The position numbers were made by a program, and so were the translations under genes. DNA of 64,000 bases, from positions 5,274,689-5,338,688 of the forward strand of contig ML679995.1 in NCBI GenBank assembly GCA_007922225.1. The letters run 5' to 3'. Below, one piece after another: positions 21,946 to 32,986 of the stretch (positions within the stretch are counted from its first letter, which is position 1; each line of letters opens with the position of its first letter). A model generated the notes under the pieces. The model was not told where the DNA came from. It was given only the letters and a program-made list of their open reading frames with translations, and made no database searches. Source of the stretch: Emydura subglobosa (taxonomy: Eukaryota > Chordata > Testudines > Chelidae).

Positions 21946-22247
21946 GGCTCTTCAGTCTAGCAGATAAAGGTATAATAAGACCCAATGGCTGGAAGTTGAA
22001 GCTAGACAAATTCAGACAGGAAAGAAGGGGCAAATTTTTAACAGTGAGAGTAATTAACTATTGGAACAACTTACAAAAGGTTGTGATTGATTCTCTGTCA
22101 CTGGAGATTGTTGAATCAAGACTGGATGTTTTTCTAAAAGATTTGTTCTAGTTCAAACAGGAATTAGTTCAGGGAAGTTTTGTGGTTTGTGTTATACAGA
22201 TGGTCAGCCTAGATCATCCCAATGGTCCCCTGTAGCTTTAGAATCTA
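21946..22247 (+). mobile_element. CR1 LINE 3' end
   Basis: Chelonian-type CR1 3' end with the coding tail WNNL...VVIDSLSLEIVESRLDVFLKD readable in frame, then GGAATTAGTTCAGGGAAGTT, GTGTTATACAGATGGTCAGC, CTAGATCATCCCAATGGTCC and a TTAGAATCTAC terminus. 5'-truncated and inactive. Confidence 0.85.
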
Positions 22248-23375
22248 CAAACCCTTTGGGGGAATATTCTCTAATTCAGTAGATCTCACAGCCAGTGAAA
22301 AGTTTCTGATATTCAGCCTAATTTTTCCAAGTCTGAACAGCAGCTCATTACTCCTAGTTGCCCCTGGTGGTAGCACCCTAAAACCGTCTCCTTGGTGACC
22401 CCACATTTGGAATATCTGTAATTTGTTATGTCCTTCTCTGTGCCCCATTTCTTTAGTCTGATTAATATCTGCTGCAATCCACTGCTTTATGATTACAAAA
22501 CAGCCTTGCTGAAAAGGGTACAACAGCAGATGCGACAGTGAAACGAGACAACCTTTCAATCCATTTATCAACATACTCGAAGTTCCTATTTCCAGAAAAC
22601 AATAATAAATAGGAAGCAAAGAAATTGCATCCAAAATCCAGAGCATTTTAAATTAATGGAAAGGTTAAAAAAAACCAAACTCACAACAATCGAGCTCTAC
22701 AGTAATAAAAGAAAATCAGTGCTGAAACCTGTTGAGACTGGCCGAATCTTATTTATTAAAAGGAAGCAATTGAATGAGTCAATACAATAAAATATGGAAA
22801 TATAATGTTTATTCATCTCCTGTTTCTGCTCCCTTAATTGAATGTTTTGCCTTGCAAAGTGTGAAAATGTTTCTAATGTTGTGTTGTAGCCAAGTGAAAC
22901 CCATTTAATCACACTCAATGGGTCATACTCAACATTAGGCCACGCGCTATTGATCTGCACCTGTATTCCCCTGGCAAATGCATCATTAGCTAGCGAAGCT
23001 CAGCCCGCAGTTGCTGGAGACTGAGTGACTACATTAAGCCATGCCACCCCCGCTTGGAAATGGTGATAGTTAATGGAACATCTAGGCAGGAGGCTCACAA
23101 CTGGACCTGGGAGTTAACCCACGCTACTGTTAATTTACTGCTCACCCGATAAAGGGAATCAGGCCGTGTTCTTGGAGAAATGAAGTTATTTCAATGCTGT
23201 TTCTTTGGCACAATTATTTTCAGACATAGAAACATTTAAATAATGAAGCTGGGAAAAGGGAAAGATCAGGGAATCGACAATGGGATCCAATCTCTGTAGC
23301 TAAGTGTTTATATTATGCTCGTCACTGTGGTATCTGAACACTTTGTTTGGGTACCAGTGCACTAATGAGACCTTC
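22248..23375. other. no gene recognised; one candidate conserved block
   Basis: No exon. 22740-22990 is repeat-free and AT-rich (own entry). 22300-22650 might hold an old repeat that I cannot name. Confidence 0.45.
22740..22990. promoter_or_regulatory. candidate conserved non-coding block
   Basis: CTTATTTATTAAAAGGAAGC, AATTGAATGAGTCAATAC, CCCTTAATTGAATGTTTTGC and CCTGGCAAATGCATCATTAG form a dense run of homeodomain-, AP-1- and POU-like words without repeat signature. Needs comparative support. Confidence 0.22.
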
Positions 23376-23470
23376 ATGGGGCAGGTTTTCCCAGGTCTGC
23401 CCTACAGTGAGGTTTCTTGCATCTTGCTCAGACAATGGGTCTGATCCAGTCTGGCCTATTCCTTGTTCTA
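23376..23470 (+). repeat. CR1-like/SINE 3' tail (GGTCTGATCCAGTCTGGC)
   Basis: GGGGCAGGTTTTCCCAGGTC, GAGGTTTCTTGCATCTTGC and GGGTCTGATCCAGTCTGGC match a tail type shared with 24760-24896 and 61219-61341. It resembles the end of a CR1-mobilised family in turtles. Confidence 0.45.
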
Positions 23471-23690
23471 ATGCTAGGGGTAGCTGCCAGGAGTCAATGG
23501 AGCAAGCTTCTATCTCATCTGGATACCAAACCGGTAAAAAGCCAGCCAGGTCAGCAGTGAACAAAATTGTTATTGCTTACAATTTTCACAGGAACGTAAG
23601 GGAATTATGTGCTCGGTTTCAATAGAAGTTGGGCATCTAATGCCCTTGGGCACCTTTAACAATCCCACCCTTTATTATTAATTAACGGAT

Positions 23691-23788
23691 GGAATTTTGA
23701 AAATGCATCCAAGGGTCTTAGGAACCCAAGTGACTTTCAGTGGGACTTTGTGCTCCTAACTCCCTTTGGTTCCTTTGAAAATCACATC
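23691..23788. repeat. fold-back repeat (TTTTGAAAATGC...CCTTTGAAAATC)
   Basis: GGAATTTTGAAAATGCATCC at the left pairs with GGTTCCTTTGAAAATCACAT at the right. The centre is CCCAAGTGACTTTCAGTGGG. A half copy (GGGCACCTTTAACAATCCCA) lies just left at 23630-23670, suggesting two related insertions side by side. Confidence 0.5.
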
Positions 23789-23799
23789 CTGTTATTATT

Positions 23800-24755
23800 A
23801 TGGCAGGGTGGACTATCGGAAAAGAGGTAGAGGTCTCAGTCCACTTCCAACTGGAGTGGTGTTCCCATTGCAGAAACCACCACCCAAGTCAGCACTGACT
23901 GGCACCCTTGTTGGAGGCCTCAGCTGAGAAGCCAAAGATGGGATGGGCCAAAGGGGACTGAGCTCTCTTTCACCCCATAGTCAGCATTGGGGTGGGCAGT
24001 TCTGGCATGGCTCCATTTCACCATCATGACGTTAACTAATGGGGCTTCTTGGTGTTTTTAGCAGATGGTCCTTTAGGACTGAACCTGCATTATGATCAGG
24101 CCAATCTGCTGGGGACACGGGGAGTTAGGCTCAATTGGATGTTACTGCCAAAGGCCATGATAGCCCAGAATAGGCGGTTAAAAGTGTTTCCATCAAAATG
24201 CTTTGAAATCTCAGAACGCCTCCTGCGTGAGGGACAGGGATTCTCTTTACCAGTCAGGAGGCAATGTGGAAAAGCAAGCAGGAAGCTTTTAACCCCTGTC
24301 ATTCATCTGTCTAATGCACAAGCCAAGTCCCGGGGAAGCTCCCCCTCCAGCTGACGGGATGCCTTCGCCATGACATAGCCCTGACAGCTCTTCGCTCTCC
24401 CAGCATTGAAGCTCTTGATTGAGTGTAAATCCAGGCTTCTCAAAGGAAATCTGGCACTCTTTACTCTGGTCCCTCTTGTTAACCATATAACAAAAATCAA
24501 CCCCCATTTGCCCCAGTAGATTCATGGACCATAGAGGTGCAAAACACCTGAAAAATGTAATCCAGTCCTCCTTGGACCCAGCGCCTGATGGCTTCCCACA
24601 GGATCCGATTAAAAAAAGAACTATCATTTTTATGGATAATGAGGACAACCAAAATTGCAATACTAAAAAGATAGGAGTTCGGGAAGGGATATAAATCCTG
24701 TGGCAACAGGACAAAAGCCAACCTGTAATTAATGGAATCTATTAAGGAAATTCCT
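23800..24755. other. no gene recognised
   Basis: Possibly an old repeat at 23870-23990 (GTCAGCACTGACTGGCACCC and following), which I find familiar but cannot name. Opposed open frames at 24050-24720 have no motif. Confidence 0.4.
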
Positions 24756-24759
24756 TTGT

Positions 24760-24896
24760 GGGCAGGTTATTCCATAATTGCCTACTACAGGATTTCTTGC
24801 ACCTTTCTCTAAAGCATTTATTATTGGCTACTGTCACAGGCAGCTAACTGGATTAGATGGAGCACAGGTCTGATCTAGTCTGCCAATTCCTATTTC
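24760..24896 (+). repeat. CR1-like/SINE 3' tail
   Basis: GGGCAGGTTATTCCATAATT, CAGGATTTCTTGCACCTTTC, TGGCTACTGTCACAGGCAGC, GGATTAGATGGAGCACAGGT and CTGATCTAGTCTGCCAATTC form the most complete copy of this tail in the window. It shares the TAGATGGACC theme with CR1 ends. Confidence 0.6.
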
Positions 24897-26970
24897 CTGG
24901 CGTTTCATCCAGTAGAATTTTAAGTGTGTCAGGTAATGGGGCCACCGCCATTTCTCTTGTGAGCTTGTCTCACCGCCCAATAGAACACACACAGTTTGAA
25001 AAGGGATCTAATTACATTGCCTCACCACGTAGCGTTTTGATCCAGGTTCCAGTCAAGCAAGAAAAAGTGCAATGCTCCAGGTGAGCAGGAGGAACTCCCA
25101 GGCTGCACTTTTCCTAGAGTCAAGAGCAAACAAACAAAGCATTTCATGCTAATTGACTGGAGCAGCCAGAGAACTGGTGGAAAAGTAGCAAGCAAGCAAG
25201 AAATTAATGCAGGGGTTGGCGGATGAAACCTGTTCTGCTGTTTTCACTCCTGCTTCTCCAGCGCACCACAGAAATTTTGGGCTGTACACCAGAGACTGGA
25301 ACACGCTCTTACAGTTCCTATCTCCTAAAGCTTTAATGAGACCAGCAAGCACCTAGAATACTGTGTTGGCACCATATTGGTCAACATAAATGTACATGTC
25401 ATCTGGTTTTTAACGTGGTTGTGATACTAATGGAGAGCTGGAGATTCAGGTTTAGATAAGCAACCCAAAAATGAGGGGATGCCTACCCAAATTACCCATA
25501 ACTAGCAAGTGTGCAAAACAGTGGTGGAAATCTTGCTAAAGCATGATTTTTCCTGCAGTTATTATGTGAAGAGCCTCTTACACAACGTACTGCTGGTTGG
25601 GACCAGGAAGTGCAGATACATGAGTAAACAGAAAGTGGTTATTGGAGAGGAAACGCCATCAGAACTCTTTCAAACCTCAGGACAGATTCAGTCTGAGTTT
25701 CAGGTGAAGGTTTATATCAACTCTGAATTTATCCAGACAGGTTTGACAGTTCACTCATGCCTAATTCATAATAATATATTCTGCAGCTACTTAGAAAGCT
25801 GGGATTGTCTGCATGGGTGGGACATCTTGAGCTGATGCTTTTTAGGTGTGTTAATGATTTCGGACAACCTGGATTCTCTAATTGCTCTTTGATTTGGAAC
25901 GTGAACCTTTAGACAGCTCTTCTCTCTTGAAGACTAAAAGCAAGTCCTAGGAAGACAGCAAGTGCTTCCACCAATATTGGGTATGCGGGAATGTAATGTC
26001 TTCTCAGCTCGTCAGTGAAATCCACAAATGAAAAACATCTTAAATGTTTAAAACATTCTAGTTTTCATTTTGCTTTCTGAGCCATGTAGTTCACCTAAGC
26101 ATTCCTGGGGCACCTAGGTAGAGTCTGTTGGTGGAACTGCTGAGCTTTCTGGTTGCACCCAGGAAGAATGGATTTACAAAACTGCTGAGCAGACCATGTG
26201 CATCCAAGCAGACTTCACCTGTGGTGGCGCTCAGTGTTCCAGGCATATCCGTTCATCACACAGTTGCCGAGTTGATGAACAGTCTGAGGCCTCCTGTAGA
26301 AAACACTTGCGTGGACCGGAAGGCAAAGGTGTTTTTGTTTTTTTATTTAAAAAGAAAACCGATAGCGATAATATTGAAAATGCTCTCAATTGGAAATAAG
26401 CTGAAATTAGCCACTGATGTCAGCACAGCAGCGTTACAAATCTGTCCCAATTGGTCCAAGAGGCAGCCGGAAGAAGATCCACCCCAGGGCTTCAGCCATG
26501 CCATAAATGTGCTGGAAGGAATTAGGTATGTTGCAGCATTCCCGTTTTGATTTGATAGATCTGGTACACTGTGCGGGATGCTGGCAATTTCCCCCATAGA
26601 TCTTGGAGGGTTAGAGCCCATTAGCATAGTCCTGCCTACGTCCCTGGAGGACAGGATAGAGTGTAATGTAGCCAAGGAGTGATGTCGCTGAGCAATATCG
26701 TTGGGGGTGACACAGCTGAGCCCCTGATGAGATGCTTGTTGACATCTGTCAGGATGGATCATGGCATGCTTCCTTACATGCCCAGGTGAATTGTGGGTAT
26801 GCCAAGAGCCAGGGAGCCTCGTAACATTTTGTAATATGGCATTTAAGACAAAAAGGAATGAGCTGAGGCAGAACAAGGCAAATTAATGCATGACGACAGC
26901 TGCCTTAAGGACCATCAGATGTCCAGAGAGAACCAAAATAATTCTTTCCCTCTAGTTCTCAGTGTAAATT

Positions 26971-26993
26971 CTCTCTCTCTCTCGCTCTCTTTC
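26971..26993. repeat. (CT)n microsatellite
   Basis: CT dinucleotides, with one CTCG interruption. Confidence 0.85.
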
Positions 26994-27110
26994 TTGATCC
27001 TCGCTGGTGTACATTGCACACTGATGAAATTCCATTGATGGAGTTTATGACCCTGTGTGTAAGTGTACATGCAAAAACGCACACAGTACATACATGCAAG
27101 CCATACATTC

Positions 27111-27165
27111 ATCTATATCTATATCTATATATGAATGTCATGTATGTTTGAGTATAAATATATGT
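27111..27165. repeat. (TATC)n/(TA)n simple-sequence region
   Basis: ATCTATATCTATATCTATAT followed by TATAAATATATGTATAATA; AT-rich low-complexity DNA. Confidence 0.75.
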
Positions 27166-27299
27166 ATAATAAAAGTAGCAACAAGGGATTGGAAAGAAAA
27201 ATTATAAGGAACAAAGAACTGTAGTAAGGAAGCATCCAGGTAGGATTGTAGTAACCATCTGTAGCTATCTGTAGGATGGAAGCACTCAGGAGATGGAGG

Positions 27300-27577
27300 A
27301 ATTGATTGGTGCAGGTCATGGGTCTATAATTAGGCCAAATGGGATGAAATTAAGAAAGGAAAAACTTCGGCTGAAAGACTTCCTGACGACAAGATGTGTT
27401 ACACTGTGGAATTGTCCCAGAAAGCAAGTGGCGGAAGCCCCATTGTTTGAGACTTTTAGAATTAGACATGACTACACTGGAAAACGAACAGTAAGGAACA
27501 AGTCCACATCAGCAGGGAGATGGATCTGATGGGCTGCTGATAAGGTTTTCTGTCTCTAACTCTCATGATTCTTTGAA
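27300..27577 (+). mobile_element. CR1 LINE 3' fragment, diverged
   Basis: GGGATGAAATTAAGAAAGGA, AAAACTTC..., GACTTCCTGACGACAAGATG, GTGGAATTGTCCCAGAAAGC and a CTCATGATTCTTTGAA end follow the order of CR1 coding end plus 3' UTR. Frameshifted and inactive. Confidence 0.65.
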
Positions 27578-27884
27578 AATAGTTTACAAATTCTGTGAAT
27601 CTCCCATTGGTAGACTAGATCAGTTAATATTGTCTTTCAGGAGCCATGTGTGTGCAATTGGACACAAACAGTGCAAACTCCCGAGCCTGTCTGATTTCAA
27701 ATAGGTTAATATTCATCTTCTTAATGACATTAGACTTCTCAGCTCACAAATGAACTATTTCCTGCTGGGGCAAGAAGAATCACCAGAATGGGATCCAGCC
27801 TCTTAAGCAAAGGTGGGCGTATAGGTCAAAAAATGATGTCTTGATACTTGGTTGAATAATCCAAGGAGTTTGATTTAGAAGAGA
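27578..27884. other. no feature seen
   Basis: Between a CR1 and a MIR. CACAAACAGTGCAAACTCCC and following look unique; no call. Confidence 0.5.
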
Positions 27885-28105
27885 TGTAGCTTAGGGATAG
27901 TACACTGAACTGGGACTCAGTAGATGTCGGTTCTACTTTTGGCTCCACCATTGGCTGATGGGTGACCATGAACAAGTCTCTTTGTCTCTCTGTGTCTCAG
28001 TTTCCCCATCTGTAAAATGGAGATAATGATACTGATCTGCTTTGTAATGCGCTTTGAGATCTATGGATGCAGTGCTATATAAAAGCTGGATATCATTATT
28101 CTGTC
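27885..28105 (+). repeat. near full-length MIR SINE
   Basis: TAGCTTAGGGATAGTACAC resembles the polymerase III A box, and GTCGGTTCTACTTTTGGC the B box. The conserved core follows: GGTGACCATGAACAAGTCTC, CTCAGTTTCCCCATCTGTAA, AATGGAGATAATGATACTG, then TAATGCGCTTTGAGATCTA and the 3' end TATATAAAAGCTGGATATCA plus TTATT. This is the best-preserved MIR here and the reference for the others. Confidence 0.9.
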
Positions 28106-28720
28106 ACAGTCTGTTTGGGTTCGCTACTGCAAACATTCATGTGATGGAGTTTTACTGGCATGGACGTTCATGGCAGCAATCCTCATCTGCTTTACACCAT
28201 TACATTTAATGGAACTACTCACAATGCGTAAAGCTAAAGCACATTTGTAACCATTTGTGAGATTGGGCCTACATTTGCCTGTATATGTATTATGACTGGA
28301 GGTGCTTGCCTGCATGTCTATTCACTCAGGGTACCGATAAAATAGCTTGTGTCTTAACTAACTGATCACAGTGAATCAACACAGTCTGAGTAGCCAATAT
28401 CAGGTAACCACATTAATTTATGCACAATAAAACCTATAGAGGTTAAAAACATTGTCCCCTGCTCCCAACACGCATCAACAAATAAACATATGAAAATTAA
28501 TATATTTGAGGCTACTCCAGTCTGCTTGCAGATAATGCACAAGCAGAAAAATGAGGCAAAACCAATCATAAAAAAATATTAATAGCAAAATATTCCACTG
28601 TTAATGCTATATTCTGCTGTTATCCTATAAAGGAAATCCGTAGCTCGAGGGCTAAATGATTCTAAATGAGATTCTAGATAATTCAGCAGCTCTGGAGTTT
28701 TTACATCAACATGCTTTATA
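28106..28720. other. no gene recognised
   Basis: AT-rich sequence without a recognised gene or repeat. Confidence 0.5.
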
Positions 28721-28721
28721 A

Positions 28722-29240
28722 TAATAATACTTTGCACTTATATAGAAACTTCCACCTGATGATCTCCAAACACTTTGTAAATAAATATATGCATGTTAAT
28801 TATGCCTCACGACTCTTTGAAATAGGCACCGTAAACAGAGTTGGTTGAAACTCAGGATCTCCATTTCACAGGAAATCCGAGCGTTTCAATTCTGACTCAG
28901 AAGAAAAATAAATATTTTCAAAATTTCCCATGAAATGGAAATTCCGTTTCCCACCCATTTCAGTAAGTTTTTCTGTTGTGTGGGAAATTTAATCAAAATC
29001 ATTATGAAGTCACAAAGAGTTTCAGTTTCTTGGAAACATTTTTTTTCTGCCAAAAAACTTTTGCCAAAAATTTTCCGATCACCTCTAACTGTAAGTACCA
29101 TTATCCCCATTTTAGAACTGGGGGGACCCTAAATCACAGAGCAGTGAAATCATTTCCCCAGGTTCACACAGTGAATCAATGGCCGTTTTGGGACTAGAAC
29201 TCAGCCATCCTGACTGCCAGTTCCCTGTTCTAATCCCCCA
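28722..29240 (-). repeat. MIR SINE, antisense, split by a DNA transposon
   Basis: The left part (28722-28835) has AATAATAATACTTTGCACTT, ATATAG, CAAACACTTTGTAAATAAA and CTCACGACTCTTTGAAATAGG, the MIR 3' region in antisense. The right part (29088-29240) continues with AGTACCATTATCCCCATTTT, CAGGTTCACACAGTGAATC and CCATCCTGACTGCCAGTTCC. Removing 28836-29095 restores the continuous order found in other MIRs. Confidence 0.75.
28836..29087. mobile_element. hAT-like non-autonomous element, 252 bp, inside MIR
   Basis: The termini are CAGAGTTGGTTGAAA at the left and, in reverse, TAGAGGTGATCGGAAAA at the right. The flanking octamers ACCGTAAA (28828-28835) and ACTGTAAG (29088-29095) match at six of eight, the hAT target-duplication size. 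The interior is AAATTTCC/GGAAATTT-rich with inverted symmetry. No coding capacity. Because the host repeat is known, this is the best-supported insertion in the window. Confidence 0.75.
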
Positions 29241-29894
29241 TTTCCTGTTCTAATCTCAGAATAAAATGAAGAATGGAGAGTTTTGGGGCCAAATTAATGA
29301 TTTTTTTGTAAAGGATTTTGAACTCCTTGAATTGACGACACAATATATGTGCACACTATTATTTGTTATTAATTGTTAATTGGTATTAGCATTGTTATTA
29401 CTGGAGGAATTTGATCAATAGATGTTCTTTGTTACCCGGTGAGATAACATCACTAGTATTTAATTCTCACAACTAAGATTACTGCTTAAAAAGACAGTTT
29501 CCTTAATAAGCAGTTCTTAGAAAGGTGCAGACAGCAATCACACTGCCTGCACATCTTTCATCTTCATTTAGTGTGACGTCTGGGTTGTAGTTTGTAAATA
29601 ATCTGAGGCTGTCCCCATTGGGTAGAAACACAGTTTGATAAAATGTCAGTGTGGGATGAAATTGAGAAAGCTGAGCATGGAGTGAGGGGGAGGGTGCCTC
29701 CAGCATTAAATCTGAAATCTTTAACCTACTCTTACCGTAGTAAAAGTCAACTTGCCAACATGTAAATGGCAATGAACAATAGGGAATGACATCTGACAAA
29801 CATGGGCCATGTTCCGTGGGAATGTTTATGTACGGTAAGGTAGCTAGTATTTTCCGAGCTCTGAGTTCCATGAGGAATGCCTGCCTTCCCCCGA
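29241..29894. other. no gene recognised
   Basis: Mixed AT-rich DNA. A 148-codon minus-strand frame (29503-29949) has no motif. Confidence 0.5.
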
Positions 29895-29965
29895 GATAAT
29901 AACAACACTTCATGTTTATAAGGGGGCACCTTCCATCTTTGTATCTCAAAGCATTTTACAAACAT
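29895..29965 (-). repeat. MIR 3' end, antisense
   Basis: ATAATAACAACACTTCATGT, TTATAAG, then TTTGTATCTCAAAGCATTTT and ACAAACAT match the MIR 3' end in antisense. A (CT)n tract follows at 29964-29980. Confidence 0.65.
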
Positions 29966-30455
29966 CTCTCTCTCTCTCTTTCTGAGTTTTCTAGCGTACA
30001 TACATATCACTATAGTATCTAAGGATTTAAAGGGATACTGTCAATTTGAAGTTGTTTCTATTTAAACTAACTACTTAATTAATTCCAGTTTCTACTCTAT
30101 TCTTTTCTATTCTAGTGCTTATATCAAGACCATCAGCATCTGTGTACCCGAATTTCAGATAATTCTTTAACAGCATGTCCTGATTTTTAAATTTTTATTT
30201 AACAAACCTTTCTTCCCTCCATTCATCCATCCATGCTATTTGTTTTGCTCCCCTGAGGGACAGAAGGGTCTTTAAACCAATGAGGATACTGATTAAACCC
30301 CCCAATTCTGCAATTAACTTGACACAGACCCACTTCAGCTGGGAAACCTGACTGGCTTGTCTCTATGGCTAGTCCTGCTGGATCTGGAAAGCCCACAAGT
30401 TTAGGCTGTCACAGGAGATTCACGATGTATCCACATCGGGACATGCTGGAAATTC

Positions 30456-30500
30456 TGTGGGCCTGATCCATTGTCTTCAATGGGTTTTGGATTAGGCTGT
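30456..30500. repeat. fold-back repeat fragment
   Basis: GGGCCTGATCCATTGTCTTC, AATGGGTTTTGGATTAGGC: short inverted arms around TTCAATGGG, same family as 39041-39112. Confidence 0.5.
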
Positions 30501-31267
30501 ATGAGAAAAACTTTGGTACCTCTACTTCCTCTCTTGGCTGAGAATGGGGAGGACAGTGGTGAACAGGAATTCCACTAAGCAAACTAAAAGATAATGGAAA
30601 CTTTCAGAACCGTAAAGGCTCATTTCAGGTTCTGGGCAAAGGCTTGAGTCATTTCTTATTTCATCCCAGTCCACCAGCTGAACCCTAGTCCACAGGTGTG
30701 TTGGATGCACGAAGGTCAGAATAGACCAGTTCTGTTCTTGGTTATGCCCATAAAACACCACTGATGTCAACATTCTTCGTTGGCCCTTAGTCGGGAAATC
30801 AGGGTGTTTGCATTGCAGACCGAATTTGTCTTTTGATTTAAGCTTGCTGGGGCAAAGGGAAGAAACCCTTGAGACCATCGTGGGGATTTTTCTTTCAGGG
30901 CTTAATCCCCATCTTTGATAATGACCTCTGCACTCTCCGTTGTGGTTGCAAATTCTACACGAATGCTGCAGGTGGCTGGAATCGAGGGACCGCCACAGAG
31001 ACTATGATGAGCACTGAGGGACTGGACTCTGCCTCGGGCTACCCCTTGGAGTTGTGCAACTCCAGGCCCTCTGTAGTTCCAGAAATGGCCCTTTTTAAAT
31101 ACAGACATTTTAAAATCCAGCTCTTAGATGCATGAACATGTGAAAACAGAACTTGTCCCTTAGCTCCCTCCTGTACGCTACCCCTCTGAGGTACGGACTC
31201 CTGCCGCTAGATTCCCAGTCAAGCCCTTTTTGCTCAGTTATCTTTCCGTACATAGCTCCAAAGCAAA

Positions 31268-31278
31268 GGGGGGGGGGG
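31268..31278. repeat. G homopolymer
   Basis: About eleven G in a row on the plus strand, followed by purine-rich GGAAGGTGGAGGGGAGAGGGG. Confidence 0.8.
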
Positions 31279-32777
31279 AAGGTGGAGGGGAGAGGGGAAA
31301 AAGCCAAGTGAAGGGAAACATGTATCCTCCAAAGTCAAGCAAGAGAACTCCAGCAGCACTGTCTGCAGCATAATGAGATTCCTTCCCTGCCGTTTCTTTC
31401 TTAGGCTAGAAAGATGCCAATGCCCTGAGGTGGATTTGCTGTATGTGCATGGATTTTCTAGCAAAGGGTACCATTGCTGCAGTGCACACCGGTGTTGCTT
31501 GCCACATTGTTATGGGCACCCAGGGAGCCCGCAAAGAATAAAAAAAAGAATGCAAAAATAAATAAATTGCAAACAACAAAACCCATGTTGTACTGTCCAG
31601 AAAGAGCTGAAATAAGACTAACTCTGAGAAAAAGCACAGGGGTGCTTGACACACAAACACAACTCTTAAGACAACCCCAAACCTGCATTGTATTCCAATT
31701 ACCACCTTTGTTTACATATGTACCAGGCATTTGGTACTGTAGCTGTACAGATACTTCCAACCACCGTAACATCATTTCATTTTAGTGCAAGGGCTGATAA
31801 TCTGAAATCTGACCATGGGAAAAGATCTATTAAACCCTCAAAAGACAGCAGCACTTTCCCAGTAGCAGATCAGAATGAGTACTGCAAAGGAAGCACACAG
31901 ATCGCCTATAGTATGTGTTACAGAGGTGCTGTATTTTGGATGAGACAAAATCAGAGACCATTGACAGCCATCAAAGATAACACTGGACTTTTTGCTAAAA
32001 TAGGGCTGGTGTCTTAGCCATATTTCAAATACCTTCCAGAATTTCAAATGGAATTATGGATTCATCCTACCATCCCAGCCTTGGTCTACGGTGTCCAATC
32101 ATTCATGGATCTATCCTATCAAGCTGCTACTTTAAATGTAATCATACCTTTTGACTGGTTGACCTAATGGATCCAATCCCAGAGGTTCTTTTCAACACTG
32201 TTATGGGCTGTCATCTCATTTTATAACATGTCCCCAGAGATTAAATGGCTTTCCTTGTCTTTATGACAAATACATATACAAGTGATTTTTAAATTTTCAT
32301 CAGACATATCCTGATTTCATTGAACGCTCTCTCTGCTATTTCTGAAGGACATAAAGGGTACAATTATGCTTCCACTAAAGCCCAAAAGAAGTTTTGCTGG
32401 TATGTTCAGTAGGAACAGGACTGGGCCCATAACATATCCCTACAGCCACTGTATTCTGTCAGCACTTTACATTTGAGTTTATATTTCATCCCCAAGACAC
32501 CCAAACCATTCAAATAAGGAAGAAGGGAAATAATGCAAACTTCTTCCCAAGACTGAAAATCAAAATCAATGCAAATCAACTTTTATTCAAGATTATTGAA
32601 ATATTTTTCATTATTTTTCACATTCATGGGTCTCTGCTCTTCCCACTTCCAGTGGGAACAAGGAATAGAGAAGCTGCAATATTTTGAATGAGATGGTTCT
32701 TGTGGTGTTCCCAGCCTATCTGAAAAGAAGTAGCAGAAGGAAAGGAAGTTCCAAAAATCCCATGTCAGAATCACAGC

Positions 32778-32978
32778 TATGGCTGGTCCTAAAATTTTCA
32801 TCAATACTGATTTTCAACAGAAAATTAGATTTTAAATTAAGCTAAATATTTTATGGAAAGTATCTGCGTATCACAGGAAAGTTTGACTGTTTTGACCAAA
32901 ACACAAAAACTTTCTTTTTTTGTTTTCTTCTAAATTTTCTGTGTGTAGCGGGGGGAAGCATTTTTCTGACCAGTTCTA
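32778..32978. mobile_element. hAT-like non-autonomous element, 201 bp
   Basis: The left end TATGGCTGGTCCTAAAATTTT faces the right end, which read in reverse begins TAGAACTGGTCAGAAAAAT. The flanking octamers ATCACAGC (32770-32777) and CTCACGGC (32979-32986) match at six of eight. The interior has TTTGACTGTTTTGACCAAAA and is AT-rich. No transposase. Confidence 0.6.
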
Positions 32979-32986
32979 CTCACGGC

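Larger units (their letters stand above)
24897..27295. other. no gene recognised
   Basis: A 140-codon plus-strand frame (26128-26550) and a 177-codon minus frame (26343-26876) overlap without known motifs, and I call neither a gene. (CT)n lies at 26971-26993 and (TATC)n/(TA)n-rich DNA at 27111-27165. The rest shows nothing recognised. Confidence 0.45.
29966..32765. other. no gene recognised; small fold-back and G run
   Basis: No exon. 30456-30500 is a fold-back fragment (GGCCTGATCCATTGTCTTCA facing GGGTTTTGGATTAGGC). 31268-31278 is a G homopolymer. Frames at 31400-32040 overlap on both strands and carry no motif. Confidence 0.45.

Noticed and set aside
26128..26876. Overlapping 140-codon plus and 177-codon minus open frames, with an AAGGCAAAGGTG splice-like site near 26330
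   Set aside because: Neither peptide resembles a family I know; a single GT after an AG-rich stretch is not evidence of an exon.
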